A stretch of 64,000 bases of DNA from Aspergillus flavus. Lineage: Eukaryota > Ascomycota > Eurotiomycetes > Eurotiales > Aspergillaceae. Location of the stretch: contig NC_092407.1 in assembly GCF_009017415.1 (NCBI RefSeq), positions 434,001-498,000 of the forward strand. Reading direction: 5' to 3'. A program made the translations under genes and the position numbers. Of the stretch, positions 26,362 through 38,199 are shown piece by piece (position 1 is the first letter of the stretch; each line of letters starts with the position of its first letter). The notes under the pieces are model-generated. The model was not told the DNA's origin. It searched no databases and saw only the letters and a list, made by a program, of their open reading frames with translations.

Positions 26362-26574
26362 AAGGGCTGGTAAAAGGTTCGGGAACTCTGTCACTTCCGA
26401 TGGTGGCTGGTGCTCCGATTGGAAATGCCCAGTAGGGGTGGCAGGTCTCTCTAAAATGCGTAAAGTCTCATACAACCGTGTTAGGAGTATTGGCCTTCGC
26501 AGATGCACCTCCAAAATCTTCCAGCAAGCATCATGCATCAAGCACACATGCGAGTCAGTGGTTTCGAGTTTGAG

Positions 26575-27080
26575 TACCACGTTATTCTTAGATATAAGTT
26601 CTTCCGGAGGGTCTTGGGACTCAATAGTCAGATCAACACATGCGGACGTGGAGGAATACCAGCGACGGGAGTTGCAGAAAGATCACGGTTTCAAGACCCG
26701 CTATTTCAGTCGGGAAGATGTTGTGGCCAAGGGAAAAGAGGTTCTCACGTCCATGAATATGAACGAGGTGATGCTCGACGGTATGGCCGAAGCAATCCGA
26801 CCTTACTTTAGTCACTGCTACGTGACGTGGAACAGCGGCAACTTCTACACGCTTGTCGCAAGCAACAGTCTGCCGAATTTCAAATCCTTCATGACTTGCC
26901 TGGGTGATCCAGCCATTCCTAATGAATTTGTATATGGGACAGTGCCTCGATCTCTTTTAGATGAGTGTGATCCAAGGGTGGGGCCCTCATCGTAGGTACA
27001 ACGAGATGCGTCAGTTTCTTGCGACGGATATTGAGAGGTTAATACCTGCAATTGGGCTATACGAGGCTGTAGAAGCATGA
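26575..27080 (+). pseudogene. Unidentified gene remnant with frameshift
   Basis: Coding-like sequence begins around 26575 and runs in one frame through DHGFKTRYFSREDVVAKG and FMTCLGDPAIPNEFVYGT to LLDECDPR, then falls out of frame at about 26976-26984 in a G-rich stretch. One frame over it continues WGPHRRYNEMRQFLATDIE to a natural-looking end at 27078-27080. One extra G explains it. I do not recognise the family. No convincing 5' part exists: the frame upstream runs antisense through the F-box remnant. Confidence 0.4.
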
Positions 27081-27670
27081 TTCCCGAGGGATGGCAGAGT
27101 CGAAAGAAGAGTTCTGTGTCCATATTACTTATTATATATTGCTAAAAAAATCATGTTAGACATAAAAAATAGTAGAAGCTAAGTAGCAGCAAGGAATGCA
27201 ACGGATAGAGTTCTCATAGGAGAAACGTTCTCACGAGTAATTTGTGATATCATATCAAATAGCAATTCTAGATCCTGGTCGGTGCCTAGCACCCTATGAA
27301 TGACTGGTGCTCTACCGGATACAATTTCTGTACGGAATCCCCACCGTTATTCCGCTGCTGAAGTCCATCAAGAGTCATTCACTGACGATATAATCTTTGA
27401 TCGGGCATCGTTCCCACAGGAAATCCATATAAAGTGAGTGATAAAAACATCGGTGCCTGACACTTGTCTCCCTAATACTGTCCAGATCCAGCGACTGTGT
27501 AAGGCATGGTGATACCAACCCACTACTGCTCCTGTGTGGTCAACGGTTTGCCAGCGGAAAACCGTACATTTCGGCTCTTGTAGAGAAGTGATACAGCCAA
27601 GGCAACTCAGAGTTTACCTAGCTTATAACCGCAGGACTGGGCGCCGTTTCCAACCTTCCTGGACATAGTT
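27081..27670. other. Intergenic, nothing recognised
   Basis: About 590 bases before the tRNA gene; no ORF with family features. Confidence 0.5.
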
Positions 27671-27744
27671 GGTCCCGTAACTCAGTCGGTTAGAGTGCTG
27701 AGCTAATAACTCAGAAGTCGAGAGTTCGAGCCTCTCCGGGACCA
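27671..27744 (+). tRNA. tRNA-Ile (anticodon AAT)
   Basis: The full cloverleaf can be drawn: acceptor GGTCCCG with CGGGACC, D-arm ACTC/GAGT, anticodon stem CTGAG/CTCAG around loop CTAATAA, T-stem GAGAG/CTCTC with loop TTCGAGC, discriminator A. No intron. The loop gives anticodon AAT, read as IAT, for isoleucine. Confidence 0.96.
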
Positions 27745-29115
27745 TTTTCTTTTTGCACTGGAACGCACTGTTCCACCTCAAGGAACACGATACCTGACGT
27801 GTGACTCCTTTCGACTACACAGTTGATGCTCAACCGTGGTATCCAAACCATTATTGATCGCTAACCACCGAATGGTCCAGTCTATGGCCCACGAGGAAGA
27901 GATAGAGGCCAACACCAAAGGAGCTTTTGACGCGTCTAGCTACTGAAGATGACCGAGGCAATTCCATAATGCGTACGCTGTGGATAAAACAAGTTGACTG
28001 CCTCCTGCTCCCTGGGTTGCTGAACTCCAATCGTCCCCAGGCATTACTAAAGACCAGGGTTGATACTGGGAGATATGTTTCCCAATCACAACATTGGCGT
28101 TTTTAGTTGCCTTTGGGGTTTTTCCCAACCTCGAGTCCGCTAGCCTGACATTGTCATTCAATCGGAGATCCAGTAGACCTGGGATTTTGTTCATATTGAC
28201 TTCGACAGTTCTCGTTATGACTGCATTTTAAAGCGAGGCCCTGAGATTGAAGGCATGGATCAACTCCACTGCTGTGTTCTGGATTGGATCGCAAACAAAG
28301 CTGATGGCAAGTGGAGACCTACAGGTGACCCAAAGTCTTATGAAAAGAGTGCGAGTGACACTAGCAACTAGCCAGCACAGTGACGTGTGGCGACTCGGTT
28401 CACTGGAGACAACATCACATTGAACGTGCATACGAACAGGCCTCACACAACAACTGACTATATCCAGTGTTCTATAGGTCCTCATCGGGATTTACCATTA
28501 ACTCCGTCTCAGAACCTTTTTCAACCAAGACCGGAACCCGGGAGGTGTCCTACCCGGGGCCCTAAGCCTGCTTTAGGGTCCGACTGAGATTAACTAACCC
28601 CAGTTATTACCGTTGATCGTCCATTCGTCGAACTTACTGTATAACAGCAGCCATAATACTCTCAGGCTTGACGCCTTGGAGCTTACACAGAGTGAGCGCT
28701 TGCATACGATGCATTGGGATGAGGTATTGGTTGCATTTAGTTGGCAGCTTCGCTGAGCCTTTCTAGGTGTGGCCCATACAGTCCGCTGTTAAGCTGCTCG
28801 GCTCAAGATAGAGCGATTTTATATCGCTGGAACGTCTGAAACACGGAGTCTTAAGTCCGTTTCTTTCCCGTATTGGCAGCCTTGGCATTTCTTTAACGAT
28901 CATGGCACCAGCTTTCAGTCCCACAGACCTCGGAGCTTGCTTTATAAGCGGGGATGATTGATTACAATATCCAAACAAGCAATGGATTTCCTTGTACCAG
29001 ATCTTTCGGAAAGACAGATATAAATGGCCCAGAGTTCCAATATGATTTGAAAAACAGAACGACAGACCAATCTTCATTGAATCAGGCATTGAGCTCTTCC
29101 CACTCCTTCTCTAGA
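27745..29115. other. Long intergenic stretch
   Basis: About 1.37 kb with no supported gene. A small inverted repeat (CCCTAA...TTAGGG around a short loop) lies at about 28559-28579. A TTTATAAG-like element around 28941 may serve the reductase gene. Confidence 0.45.
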
Positions 29116-30153
29116 ATGCAACCATCCAAGACCATTCTTGTGACAGGAGCCTCCGGCTTTGTAGCCGCTCATATCATCGAAGCTTTTATCTCTGCCGGCT
29201 ATAATGTCCGAGGCACAGTTCGTTCTGAAGCTACGGCGGAGAAGGTCAAGCGTACATTCCCACGATACGGCGAACAGCTAAGCTTTGCCATTGTTCCCGA
29301 CATTGTCAAGGATGGTGCCTTCGACGAAGCAGTCAAAGGCGTCGATGGAATCATGCATACGGCTTGCCCAGGTGCTATTGAAACAGACAGCAACGAGCGA
29401 GATATTGTGCAACCTGCTATCAGCGGGACTATTAACATTCTCAAGTCCGCCCAAAAGCATGGACTTCAGGTCAAGCGCATTGTCATTACCTCTTCCTTCG
29501 CTTCCATGATCGACATGTCCAAAGGTACCTGGCCCGGTCATACCTACTCCGAGAAAGACTGGAACCCCATGACCTACGAACAGGCTGTGAGCGAAGGCAC
29601 CTCCAGTGTGCAAGCATATCTTGCTGCAAAGAAAGTCGCAGAGCGAGCTGCATGGGACTTTGTCAGAGACGAAAATACTTCCTTTGACCTCGTGACCATC
29701 TTGCCGCCTATGATTTACGGCCCTAATATCAATGCTACCCATGTGTCGCAGTTGAACATCACCTCAGCTGATATATACCGGTTCATGTCTCCGGACTCGA
29801 AGCCAAGTGATCCCATACCTGACAATGGATTCTGGTCCTGGGTCGATGTAAGAGATGTTGCGCAGGCTCATTTGAAAGCGTACGAAGTTCCAGAGGCTGG
29901 CGGCGAGCGTTTCTTTATCTGTGCTGGAAATTACAGTTATCAACAAATTGCAGATATTTTGCGGGAGAAGGTCCCTGAAGTAAAGGATCGTGTACCTATC
30001 GGAAAGCCTGGCTCGGGATTCGGGGGTGTTGAGTTGTATACACCTGACGCCGGGAAGTCTCAGAGAATACTTGGGCTTCGTTATCGAGGCCTTGAGGAGA
30101 GTGCTGTCGACTCGGCTTATGCCTTTTTGGAGCTAGAGAAACACTCAAATTAA
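29116..30153 (+). CDS. NAD(P)-dependent reductase, dihydroflavonol-4-reductase/GRE2-like (extended SDR)
   Basis: Cytosolic carbonyl reductase of the extended short-chain dehydrogenase family. Single exon, 345 residues from the ATG at 29116. An in-frame ATG at 28954 would add 54 residues ahead of the cofactor motif and is not favoured. The Rossmann motif TGASGFVAAH is at about residues 11-20. The active-site YLAAKK (Tyr-x3-Lys) follows a catalytic TSSFAS serine segment. Family blocks VTILPPMIYGP and WVDVRDVAQAHLKAYE are present. Natural substrate unknown. The MFS transporter gene lies about 740 bases beyond its 3' end on the opposite strand. Confidence 0.9.
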   Translation: MQPSKTILVTGASGFVAAHIIEAFISAGYNVRGTVRSEATAEKVKRTFPRYGEQLSFAIVPDIVKDGAFDEAVKGVDGIMHTACPGAIETDSNERDIVQPAISGTINILKSAQKHGLQVKRIVITSSFASMIDMSKGTWPGHTYSEKDWNPMTYEQAVSEGTSSVQAYLAAKKVAERAAWDFVRDENTSFDLVTILPPMIYGPNINATHVSQLNITSADIYRFMSPDSKPSDPIPDNGFWSWVDVRDVAQAHLKAYEVPEAGGERFFICAGNYSYQQIADILREKVPEVKDRVPIGKPGSGFGGVELYTPDAGKSQRILGLRYRGLEESAVDSAYAFLELEKHSN

Positions 30154-30890
30154 GGTCTGACTCCCTTGCAAGAGTTTGCGGTTAGTGATCGTCCTTGTTT
30201 TGTTTTGTCATGGCCTTGCCACCAAATAACTATAAAGGATGCACTATCTAACCTCTATCTGGGCTTCAGAATTTTTAATATTCCGTTTTAGAGCCGAATA
30301 TATGTCTTCGTGCAACCGAAACTTAGCTACTTCCAATGAGATATCCAAGTCATCCTCACTTTGTCAACACTTTGCCCGCTGCGTAAAGATGAAACAACCA
30401 AAGTTTAATGTGAGCGGCTTTGAGATATCCTAATCTAGACAATTTTTCTGGCAATGCCTCGGATTTTTTGGCCTTAGCAGGTTAGATAAATCTGTAGTTG
30501 GATTTGAATATCTCCCTTCCGTAACAGACTTCATGCGGATGTGGAGCCGAAGCACTCAATCACGAGCAAAGTAGGTCCCCATCCAATCATCTTCCGGTAT
30601 TAACCGCGAGGGTACGAGGACTATCTGGTAATAGTAGACTGGAGCAAAAATACACAATTTACAGGCCTGGAGTTAGGCCTGGACAAACCTATTCCTGGAT
30701 CTCCAAGGATTGCTTTGCGACTACCCCAACCCAGTGAGCAAAAACAAAGCGCTAGAATGGAAAGGGGAAAGATACACAGCTCATGTGTTCAAACAGATTA
30801 TACACATACTCTGTACATCCTGTTCATCCTACCCAACCATCTATGCTCACTGACACCCACTATCCTCTCCCTTGATTGTCAAAACAACCC
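30154..30890. other. Intergenic (convergent 3' ends)
   Basis: About 740 bases between the 3' ends of the reductase and the transporter; nothing recognised. Confidence 0.55.
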
Positions 30891-32343
30891 CTAAAATACA
30901 GTCTTTAACCTCCACCCAGTACAAACCCCCCTCGCCAAAACAAAAAACAAACAAGCACAAGCATACACCAACCCACAAAAGAGTACAAGCCCCGAATAAT
31001 CCTCTTCCTCTCCTCCCGGGCTCTGAGCTTTTAGGATCTCCCCGGCAATAGGTATAGCAAACAAAGCACCAACACTAACCAACGAATACGTCGTCCCATA
31101 TCTCTTTCCGAAGTCCTCCGTGGACGAGATCTGCGCAACACAAACGGGGGCAAGACTAATAGCAGAACCGCTCCAGAACCCAAAGAGTACAGCATATGCC
31201 ACGATAGCTGCGGGGTTGGACCCGGCTGGTAGCCATAGTGCCAGAGTGAAAATGGTACACACCAGTGTTGTGCCGATCATCACATTGAACCGACCGTAGC
31301 GGTCTGCGAAATAGCCCGGGACGACTCGTCCCAGGATCGAAGCGGCGTTGAGGATCGAGACTAGCTGGAATGCTAGGCTCTCTTTCATGTTGTGTGATTC
31401 GGCGTATGAGGTCAGGTAGGTCAGAGGGATTAGCAGGGCGAAGTCGATGAGGAAGATGGCAACAGTGAGGAGGGAAAATGGGGTTTCGCGTAGGGCTCTA
31501 ATGTCGACCTTGCCCCCGCCCAGGTTTTTAGGGGGTAATCTGGTCCTTAAAAATAGGACGCATAGAATACAGAAGAAGCTGCAGATGAAACCGGTTATTC
31601 TGATTGCCCATTGGAAACCGACTACTTCGCTCAGGTTCCATATCATGATCGGGAAGATAATGCCGCCAAAACCACCGGCTGTGGCTGCGATTCCTGTCGC
31701 TAAGGCGCGACGTCGATGGAACCAATGTGCGATGCAGGCTATGCTTGGGGTGAAGACCATTGATGAGGAAGTTCCGCCGAGGACGCTGAATCCGAGCATG
31801 AATTGATAATATTCTAGCGAAAGATAAGGTGTACCATCAGTATAAAAGACAGTGAATGTTTCATCACGTTAGACGAACCACTTGCTACACTGAAAACCAT
31901 AAGAGAACCGACAAGTCCGATACATCCTGGGATAAGCAAGGGTCGGAGACCGTAAGCATCAAAGACCGGCCCTGTTTTGAGTTAGCCTTGAGTATCTAGT
32001 ACTTAACATAAAGAGTTTGATCACGCATACCAACTTGCACGCTTCCGAAGTAAAGGAAGAAAGAATACAGGCCAAATATCCAACCGATAGACGCTTTGGA
32101 ATATTCTTTCAGCTGGTCATTTGCCAACCAAGCTTCCAGGACACCCATTGTATTCAAAAGACCGAACGAGGGAACCATTGCACACCACGACCCCAGCACC
32201 ACGCTCCATGCTCGCCATCCGCCGTCTGGAAAGCCTACGGCACTGTCTTCCTCAGTCCGGCCTGCATGCGACCTTGCAGTCTTGTCCACGGTGCTATTCG
32301 GGGCGGTTTGCGACAGGCTATATGTGAGGTTGTTGTCGTCCAT
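30891..32343 (-). CDS. MFS transporter, monocarboxylate-porter (MCT/Mch) family
   Basis: Plasma-membrane major facilitator. Three exons: 32343-32031, 31971-31879 and 31813-30891, introns 59 and 65 bases, total 443 codons (442 residues). The N-terminus is hydrophilic, then the hallmark motif of fungal monocarboxylate porters, FPDGGWRAWSVVLGSW, begins the first membrane segment. Further segments: FGLYSFFLYFGSVQVG, LIPGCIGLVGSLMV, the loop HWFHRRRALATGIAATAGGFGG, and the second half from FLIDFALLIPLTYL through FADRYGRFNVMIG. About 12 hydrophobic segments can be counted. Substrate may be a monocarboxylate or a metabolite. The Zn2Cys6 regulator directly upstream on the same strand could control it. 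Confidence 0.9.
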
Positions 32344-32829
32344 GTCGCCTTTTTCTCTTTTCCTGTGGAATTCGCATTGATCGTCCACTTCCACAATACA
32401 CTACCCAGTTTACATAGATACCTTTGAAAATTGTTTGATGAGTTTAGGGCATGGCACAAAGCTTCACTACAAGCTAATCCACTTTCGGACGCCGAAGCAT
32501 TGTTTGGTGTCCGCGGAACCCGAGAGAGCATTTTCTTCTCCTCCGCTTCTTCGTTTCGTGTTTCTTTGCCTTCTCCTCGATCTATTTTGTGATTATCAGA
32601 AGCCTTCTTCGGTCAATTCCCGGGATTATAACTGAGATCAATACAACACATGTCTGGCGGGAAACTAGTTGTAAAATCGCAACATCTTCCTAGAATAACG
32701 CTAAAATACATGAGAGAAAGGCAAATCATACGGTAGGGAAACCAGTCCTATCGTCAAAGTGAGACCTCATGCCGAGTCGTCGGCAGCTGCTTCATTTCAG
32801 AAGTCTACACTGTCCAGGAAATATGACGA
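32344..32829. other. Promoter interval of the MFS transporter
   Basis: About 490 bases between the end of the upstream regulator gene and the transporter ATG. No additional gene supported. Confidence 0.55.
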
Positions 32830-35307
32830 CTACCTTTGCTGACGTGCGGGAGGACGCGACACTTCTTGCTCGAAATAATCAGTTTGAAAGACTGAGAGAT
32901 AGACAGCAGTAAGTCCACGGCACATGGCAGCAATGCCTTCGAATACCATGTCCCTCTCCATAGAATGCTTTAGACACTCGATCGCATGTCGCAGCTCTTC
33001 AATGAGTCTCCTAGCATCTTGGATTTCTGTGGCGGGTTCTGGGCTGGCCATCAGAGGATAGCAAACCGAAAGACGATTAGAAGCAATAGCTGCCCGTATT
33101 CGATGCACCAACATGAACATTGAGTAGCTAGCCTGCATAGCAGTACATTTAAAGTACGGCAAGGCACTTGGAGAGGTCGCCCCCAAAGTGGTAGATGATA
33201 CTGCAGAAGGAATGTCCAAGCTCCCAGCTGCTGGTGAGTGATGATTCCCTGAGCCCCCGGTCGACCGGGACGGTTGTGGACGGGGGAGGTTTCGAAACGC
33301 TCGAGCGACAGAAAGGGATGACTTCAAGCACCTGACGGAGGATTGTTGCTCGGTAAACGGAAATACAGCCTCAAAGTTCGAGGATACTTCTGGATATGGA
33401 GCCTTGTCATTGATAGCAGTAAGGTCACAATGCTTTTCAACAAAAAGCGGAATGTCCATGAAGGCTCTGAACCGATGGAGTCTGATCCATGCACTGTGAA
33501 GGGAAAAGTAACGTTAGACTTCCAAATAACGTAGTCGTATATGTGGTGTACTCACGAATGAAGCAAGAGATATGCGATCAGTCCCATACCCTGCATTGCA
33601 ACACCTTCGGCATCGTCCTTACATGTTAGACCCATGTAGAACTCGGAGTCTGTCGCCAGAGACATTATACGTGAGTGTAGTTGATAGATCTGATCGCGCA
33701 ACTCAAGGGACTGTGTGGGAGCTTTATATACTAGACCCAAGGCTCCCAGAAGGTCAGAGACAGAGATGTAAGCTTCTTGAGCTTTAAGTAAAAGTGGCCA
33801 TGGCTGATGGAACGCGTCAACTACAGTTTCCTCATAGACAAACCGAGAACGGCATAGTGGGGACTTTCCTTACCTCCGGTCCATCTATGAACGCTTTGAA
33901 TTTGGGGAAAGGTGTAGTTATCCTAGGATCGTTTGCAGTGATGATCGGTGACTGATGATATATTATTAATTAGATCGCTGTGAGAAAGATCGCTCATGCT
34001 CCGGAGTCTTACTGATACTTGTACGACTGAAGTATGATAAAGTATAGAAACCTGTGATGAGTAAGTGACCATTGCCCACAAGATTGTTATCTGGAAACAC
34101 CGACCGCGGACCACCATGCTCGTCGGTGTGCTTCTGAAGCATTCGTGTCCAAGCGATGGAGACCAAGATCCATGGCCGTTGTAATGGCCTGGTTCGCGCG
34201 GGTGCGCATCCGGGATACATTGCCACATTGACAATACTCGTAGATACTTAGGGCGACAAGAGCCAAAACTGGATAAAGCTGGAAGGGGAGTTCGTTGTGA
34301 AGGCGATCGTCTTCCGCATAAGAAGTTAAGTTGTTTGGTGACACAAGATCGTCTATCTCCTTCTCCGCAATACTAAGGGCGGCTTGCGCATAGAGACGAG
34401 CATATGCGCGTCGCATCCAGACATGGCATTCCCCTGACGGTTGCGGATCCTGAGGAGGCGGAATCAAGCAGAGTATCGCCGATAATGCTAAACTCAACGA
34501 AGTTGTTGGCCAATAAGGCAAACAGGACTGGTCCACCGTACCGGCCTCCGCAGCGGGAGGCTGAAAGACCTCTGGCCTGTCATCATACTGTGGACTTACT
34601 GACGCTGGTAGCAGTGCTAAGTATGGATGAATGTAGATATAATACGCATTCGCTCTAACTCCAGTCAGCCGGCACGGCAAATTTGTGAAAGATATTCAAA
34701 TCAGCTCTCTTCATTGCTCACATACATATCTTTTTCAGAGGTATAAACCCTCAAGACTGGGTTTTCTATCTCGCTAGGTGGCTCTGTATCCTGAGGGCCC
34801 CAAAGCAGGCCTGGGTCCACACTAAGGCTCTGCTCTCCACTGAAAGGCGTCAAGAGACCAATGATATGCCGAAGGCTGGGGTCAGTTTCCTGAGCAGAAT
34901 TCGTGTCTCCCGTGCCTGAAACACTTGAACACTGAGGGAGGTCGACCGCGGTGCCGGAAGTCGATGGATGTGATGAGGATATCGAAGAGCGAGATACACT
35001 CATGCGTCGGACTTCCTTGTCATTTTTGGTGCTTCGCCGCGGTCCCCCACGCCGACTGGGACGGTAAAAGCAACCACGGTTTCTTTCAAAACACTGTGAT
35101 GTCAGCTTGCATCAGCAATCTGACTCTCTCATTCGAGCTTGAGATCAAGTGACCCTACAGGTTTACAAGGATGCTGACCATCACAACGTGTTTTCGATGC
35201 ACGACTGCAGGTTAGTCAGCATGCGGCTATCAACACGCAAAATAAAATACTGAGTTATACCAGGCGAGACATGCAGCTTTAACGGGATGATTTATCACAC
35301 GTGGCAT
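32830..35307 (-). CDS. Zn2Cys6 transcription factor with fungal-specific TF domain (eight exons)
   Basis: Proposed exons: 35307-35261, 35204-35159, 35093-34726, 34654-34099, 34051-34013, 33951-33874, 33803-33556 and 33493-32830; total 682 codons (681 residues) with all phases consistent. The first three exons encode the zinc cluster, beginning MPRVINHPVKAACLAC, then RASKTRCDGQHPCKP and CFERNRGCFYRPSRRGG: C-x2-C-x6-C-x5-C-x2-C-x6-C. The middle-homology domain includes YYIYIHPYLALLP, VSILYHTSVVQVS, ANDPRITTPFPKFK and DGPEPWPLLLKAQEAY. Late sequence HRFRAFMDIPLFVEKHCDL is typical of the class. The splice at about 34099/34051 uses a weak donor and is least sure. It lies upstream of the transporter on the same strand. 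Confidence 0.88.
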
Positions 35308-36449
35308 CCTGTCGGTAGAAACATGGACAGATGTAATTCATCAGCAATCTTTGAATCTGGCTACCAGATTAGGTGAAACGCTCCCCACGTGATGAAGTGG
35401 GTTACATATGCCAACCGCATAACCATGCTGACTAATATAGTGACGGCTTATGCACAGTATCGTGAGCGCTGCATCGGTTTCAACTTTTATTGACTCGTCA
35501 ATTCCAATTAGAAAATCACTATCCTAAGGATGTTGCTAGAGTCCCTCTATATAATTGTTATGAATCAACAAACGTGTTGGTTGCCATACGACGTTGAGTT
35601 TTAATAGCTCTGACCAGCAAAATATACAATCGGTGGGTCCTTATACAAGTCGAAGGCTCATTGCTTGTCCTGCTTCCTCTTCTCCCAGGTATAGACATCC
35701 ACTAACAGCGAATTACTTAGTATACCCTTTGATCAACCATCTCAGTACCATCAGGATGTCTGAACATCCGAACGTCCGAGCATAAAGTACCCCCTTTACA
35801 CTTGCAAGTTGCTGCCCTCGGGCTAGAGCTTCCCGGCTCCGTGTTACGCAGAGTTGCACAATGAAGGTAACTTCCGATATTTGAATGAGCTATTTTAAAT
35901 TTATAAGGCATTCACCTCACCGGTTGTACGGAGCAGTAGTAGTAGTAGATATGTGGTGAAACCGTGAAATCCATTGGAGGTATGTCCGTGACGCACTAAC
36001 GAAAACCTCTCGTTGGGCATTGAACCCCACATCATCCTAGCGATCTTAATACCCTCAGTTAAGGTTGGGTTTAAGGTCACTAGTTTCCATTCACGATCCA
36101 CCCTGTGGAGCAAACATCTGTTGCGTATTTGAAGCGGACAAGGAAAAACAAGAAAAAGAAATCACCAAGATATACGGTAAAAGAAGCAGAATTATAGGCG
36201 GATGAGTCCGGTCAATATTCAATGTGTTACACAGATAAACCCAAGGTCACGGGGTGACTAGTCCCAAAAGATGAAAACAAAGAGGATTTCCCCTGCAGCT
36301 ACCGACTATTCTAGTACTTAGTAGTACCACCACCCTTCCTTGCTCACTCAGACTGTGTCACTACCCTCTCTCTTCAATTGTCCACCGTCATTTGGCTGTG
36401 CCATTGTATCTGCCCGCCACATTCGTCAACCCACGTTACTTGAATCATC
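35308..36449. other. Divergent promoter region between two Zn2Cys6 regulators
   Basis: About 1.1 kb between the start codons of two divergently transcribed regulators. Only short ORFs; a short AGT trinucleotide run lies at about 35935-35946. Confidence 0.55.
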
Positions 36450-37956
36450 ATGGTAGGGGTCTCGAGCAGTAAAGGATGTCGCATGTGCGTGAATCGCAGA
36501 ATCAAGGTCCGTATATACCAAAATATTTGCTCCGGAATGGAGTAATCTGGTCCACCCGGTTGATACAGAAACGAGGATAAACAATTTCATACGGGGTAGG
36601 TGGGCTAAGCTGGCCTTATAGTGCGACGAGACTCGTCCGCAATGTCTGCGATGCATCAAGAGAGGTTGTGAATGTCCGGGTTATAATCGTTACTTCAAAT
36701 TTCGCGACCAGACTCAAGCGCTGCAGCAGCGATACCGACGAGGGCCTTTGGTGCACCCCAGTCGAACTCCTCCAAGAGTGCAAAAGCAGAAACAGACCCG
36801 GCAAACAGAACTATCCGAGCTCATCATCGACGAGGTTTTCGCTCCCGGTCTGACCTTTGCGGCGCTGGACATCCAAACAAAGGAGCTGTTCAACGACTTT
36901 CTTGAATATTACTTTCCGGCGTATTCTATATGGTCCTCCCAACCAGAGGTAAATTGGATGGATTTCATACGCCAGCAGGGACTTACCTGTCCACAAGCGT
37001 TGATTTGGGCAATTAGAGCACTAAATACCTTTCATATGGGTGTCGTGAGAGGTGACAAAGGAGCTATCGCCTGTGGTCGACACATGTATGGCAGAGGAAT
37101 AAAGCATCTGGCGTATATCCTGCAAACGCCGGCAGCGCTCACCGATGAGACGCTAGCGGCTGCGATTTTACTTGGAGGGTACGAGATGTTGGATGAGAGC
37201 TGCAAGAATTCTTGGGTACTCCACTGCGGCGGCATTCGCCACCTTATGTGCGCCCGCGGACCTGCTGCGCATAAGCATGGTATAGGCCGGACCTTAATGT
37301 TGTCCTTTCGAAATTTTCTGGTCACAGAGGCGTTTAGGCAAGGAGAGTCATGCTTTTTGGAGAAACCGGAATGGTCATCGATGGTCATCAAAAAATCCGG
37401 TACGGAAAGTGAGAGGAATGAATATGACTTTGTCAGTCAGGCCACGGAGTTCATCTTCAACGAGACAGTTAGATGTCCGGGTTACTATGCAGCTACGCGC
37501 GCTATTATTGAATCACAAGTCAATACTAAGCCTGCTGCTATAGGCCAGTTAGTGGGGAAGATGACTGGAACGAAAAGCCGACTAACCCGGCTCCACGCAA
37601 GGATTACGCTTGCTTCGAAGGAAGATACAACCACGACATTTCAGGAATCATCTACCGGAATGACTGCGTCGGAATTTGCAAAGTATGTAGCGGAGCAGCC
37701 GTGCATTAGTCTTCTGTCGTCTGTCCTAGCCCTTCTCGACCAGCTTATGATCGTGCTAGAGCTTCATCAGAGCAGCCGTTCGCGTATTGATTCCAAGAGT
37801 GAGAATGATGGTGTACGGACCAATCATCAACCACACAATTCATCGAGAAATGTGGCACTGGGGGCTAAGATGCAGGAGGGGTTGAACAAGTTCTCAGCAG
37901 CGATGGTTGTCCCGAGTATACGTGGCATACCTATACGAACTGTTGAGGAGGAGTAA
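36450..37956 (+). CDS. Zn2Cys6 transcription factor (two exons)
   Basis: Exon 1 (36450-36506) encodes MVGVSSSKGCRMCVNRRIK and exon 2 (36622-37956) starts CDETRPQCLRCIKRGCEC, so a 115-base intron splits the zinc cluster just before its third cysteine. The complete motif is C-x2-C-x6-C-x6-C-x2-C-x6-C. The product is 463 residues. After a basic linker (LQQRYRRGPLVHPSRTPP) the rest resembles the fungal TF-like domain: FNDFLEYYFPAY near residue 90, LAAAILLGGYEML, and a CGGIRHLMCARGP block typical of regulators near secondary-metabolism or catabolic genes. The donor GTCCGT is atypical, but no other solution joins the cluster. Targets unknown. Confidence 0.85.
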
Positions 37957-38199
37957 CCCGCCAATGATGCGATATGCTAGCATGGTCATACGATTAAAGG
38001 GTATGGAAGAGGGAAATGTCCTAATTGTGCTTCTTTAAAACCAGTAGAGGTTCGAGAGGCAATAAGCACAGAACCGTTCCATTGCAACATGAATAAACAT
38101 AGGCAATGAGTCTTTATCCACAATACACCTTTTACCGCGGTATCCTTTGCCTTTCTTTTCTTCCAGATATGAATGTGACCAACGTGATACAGCAAGCCA

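Noticed and set aside
26234..26574. 5' part of a 253-codon plus-strand ORF
   Set aside because: Runs antisense to the F-box gene and crosses a poly-G tract; composition is not protein-like.
28559..28579. CCCTAA/TTAGGG inverted repeat as a telomeric relic
   Set aside because: Only one unit on each side, so it is more simply a chance hairpin.
28954..29115. 54-residue N-terminal extension of the reductase
   Set aside because: Relatives start a few residues before the TGASGF motif, and the ATG at 29116 fits.
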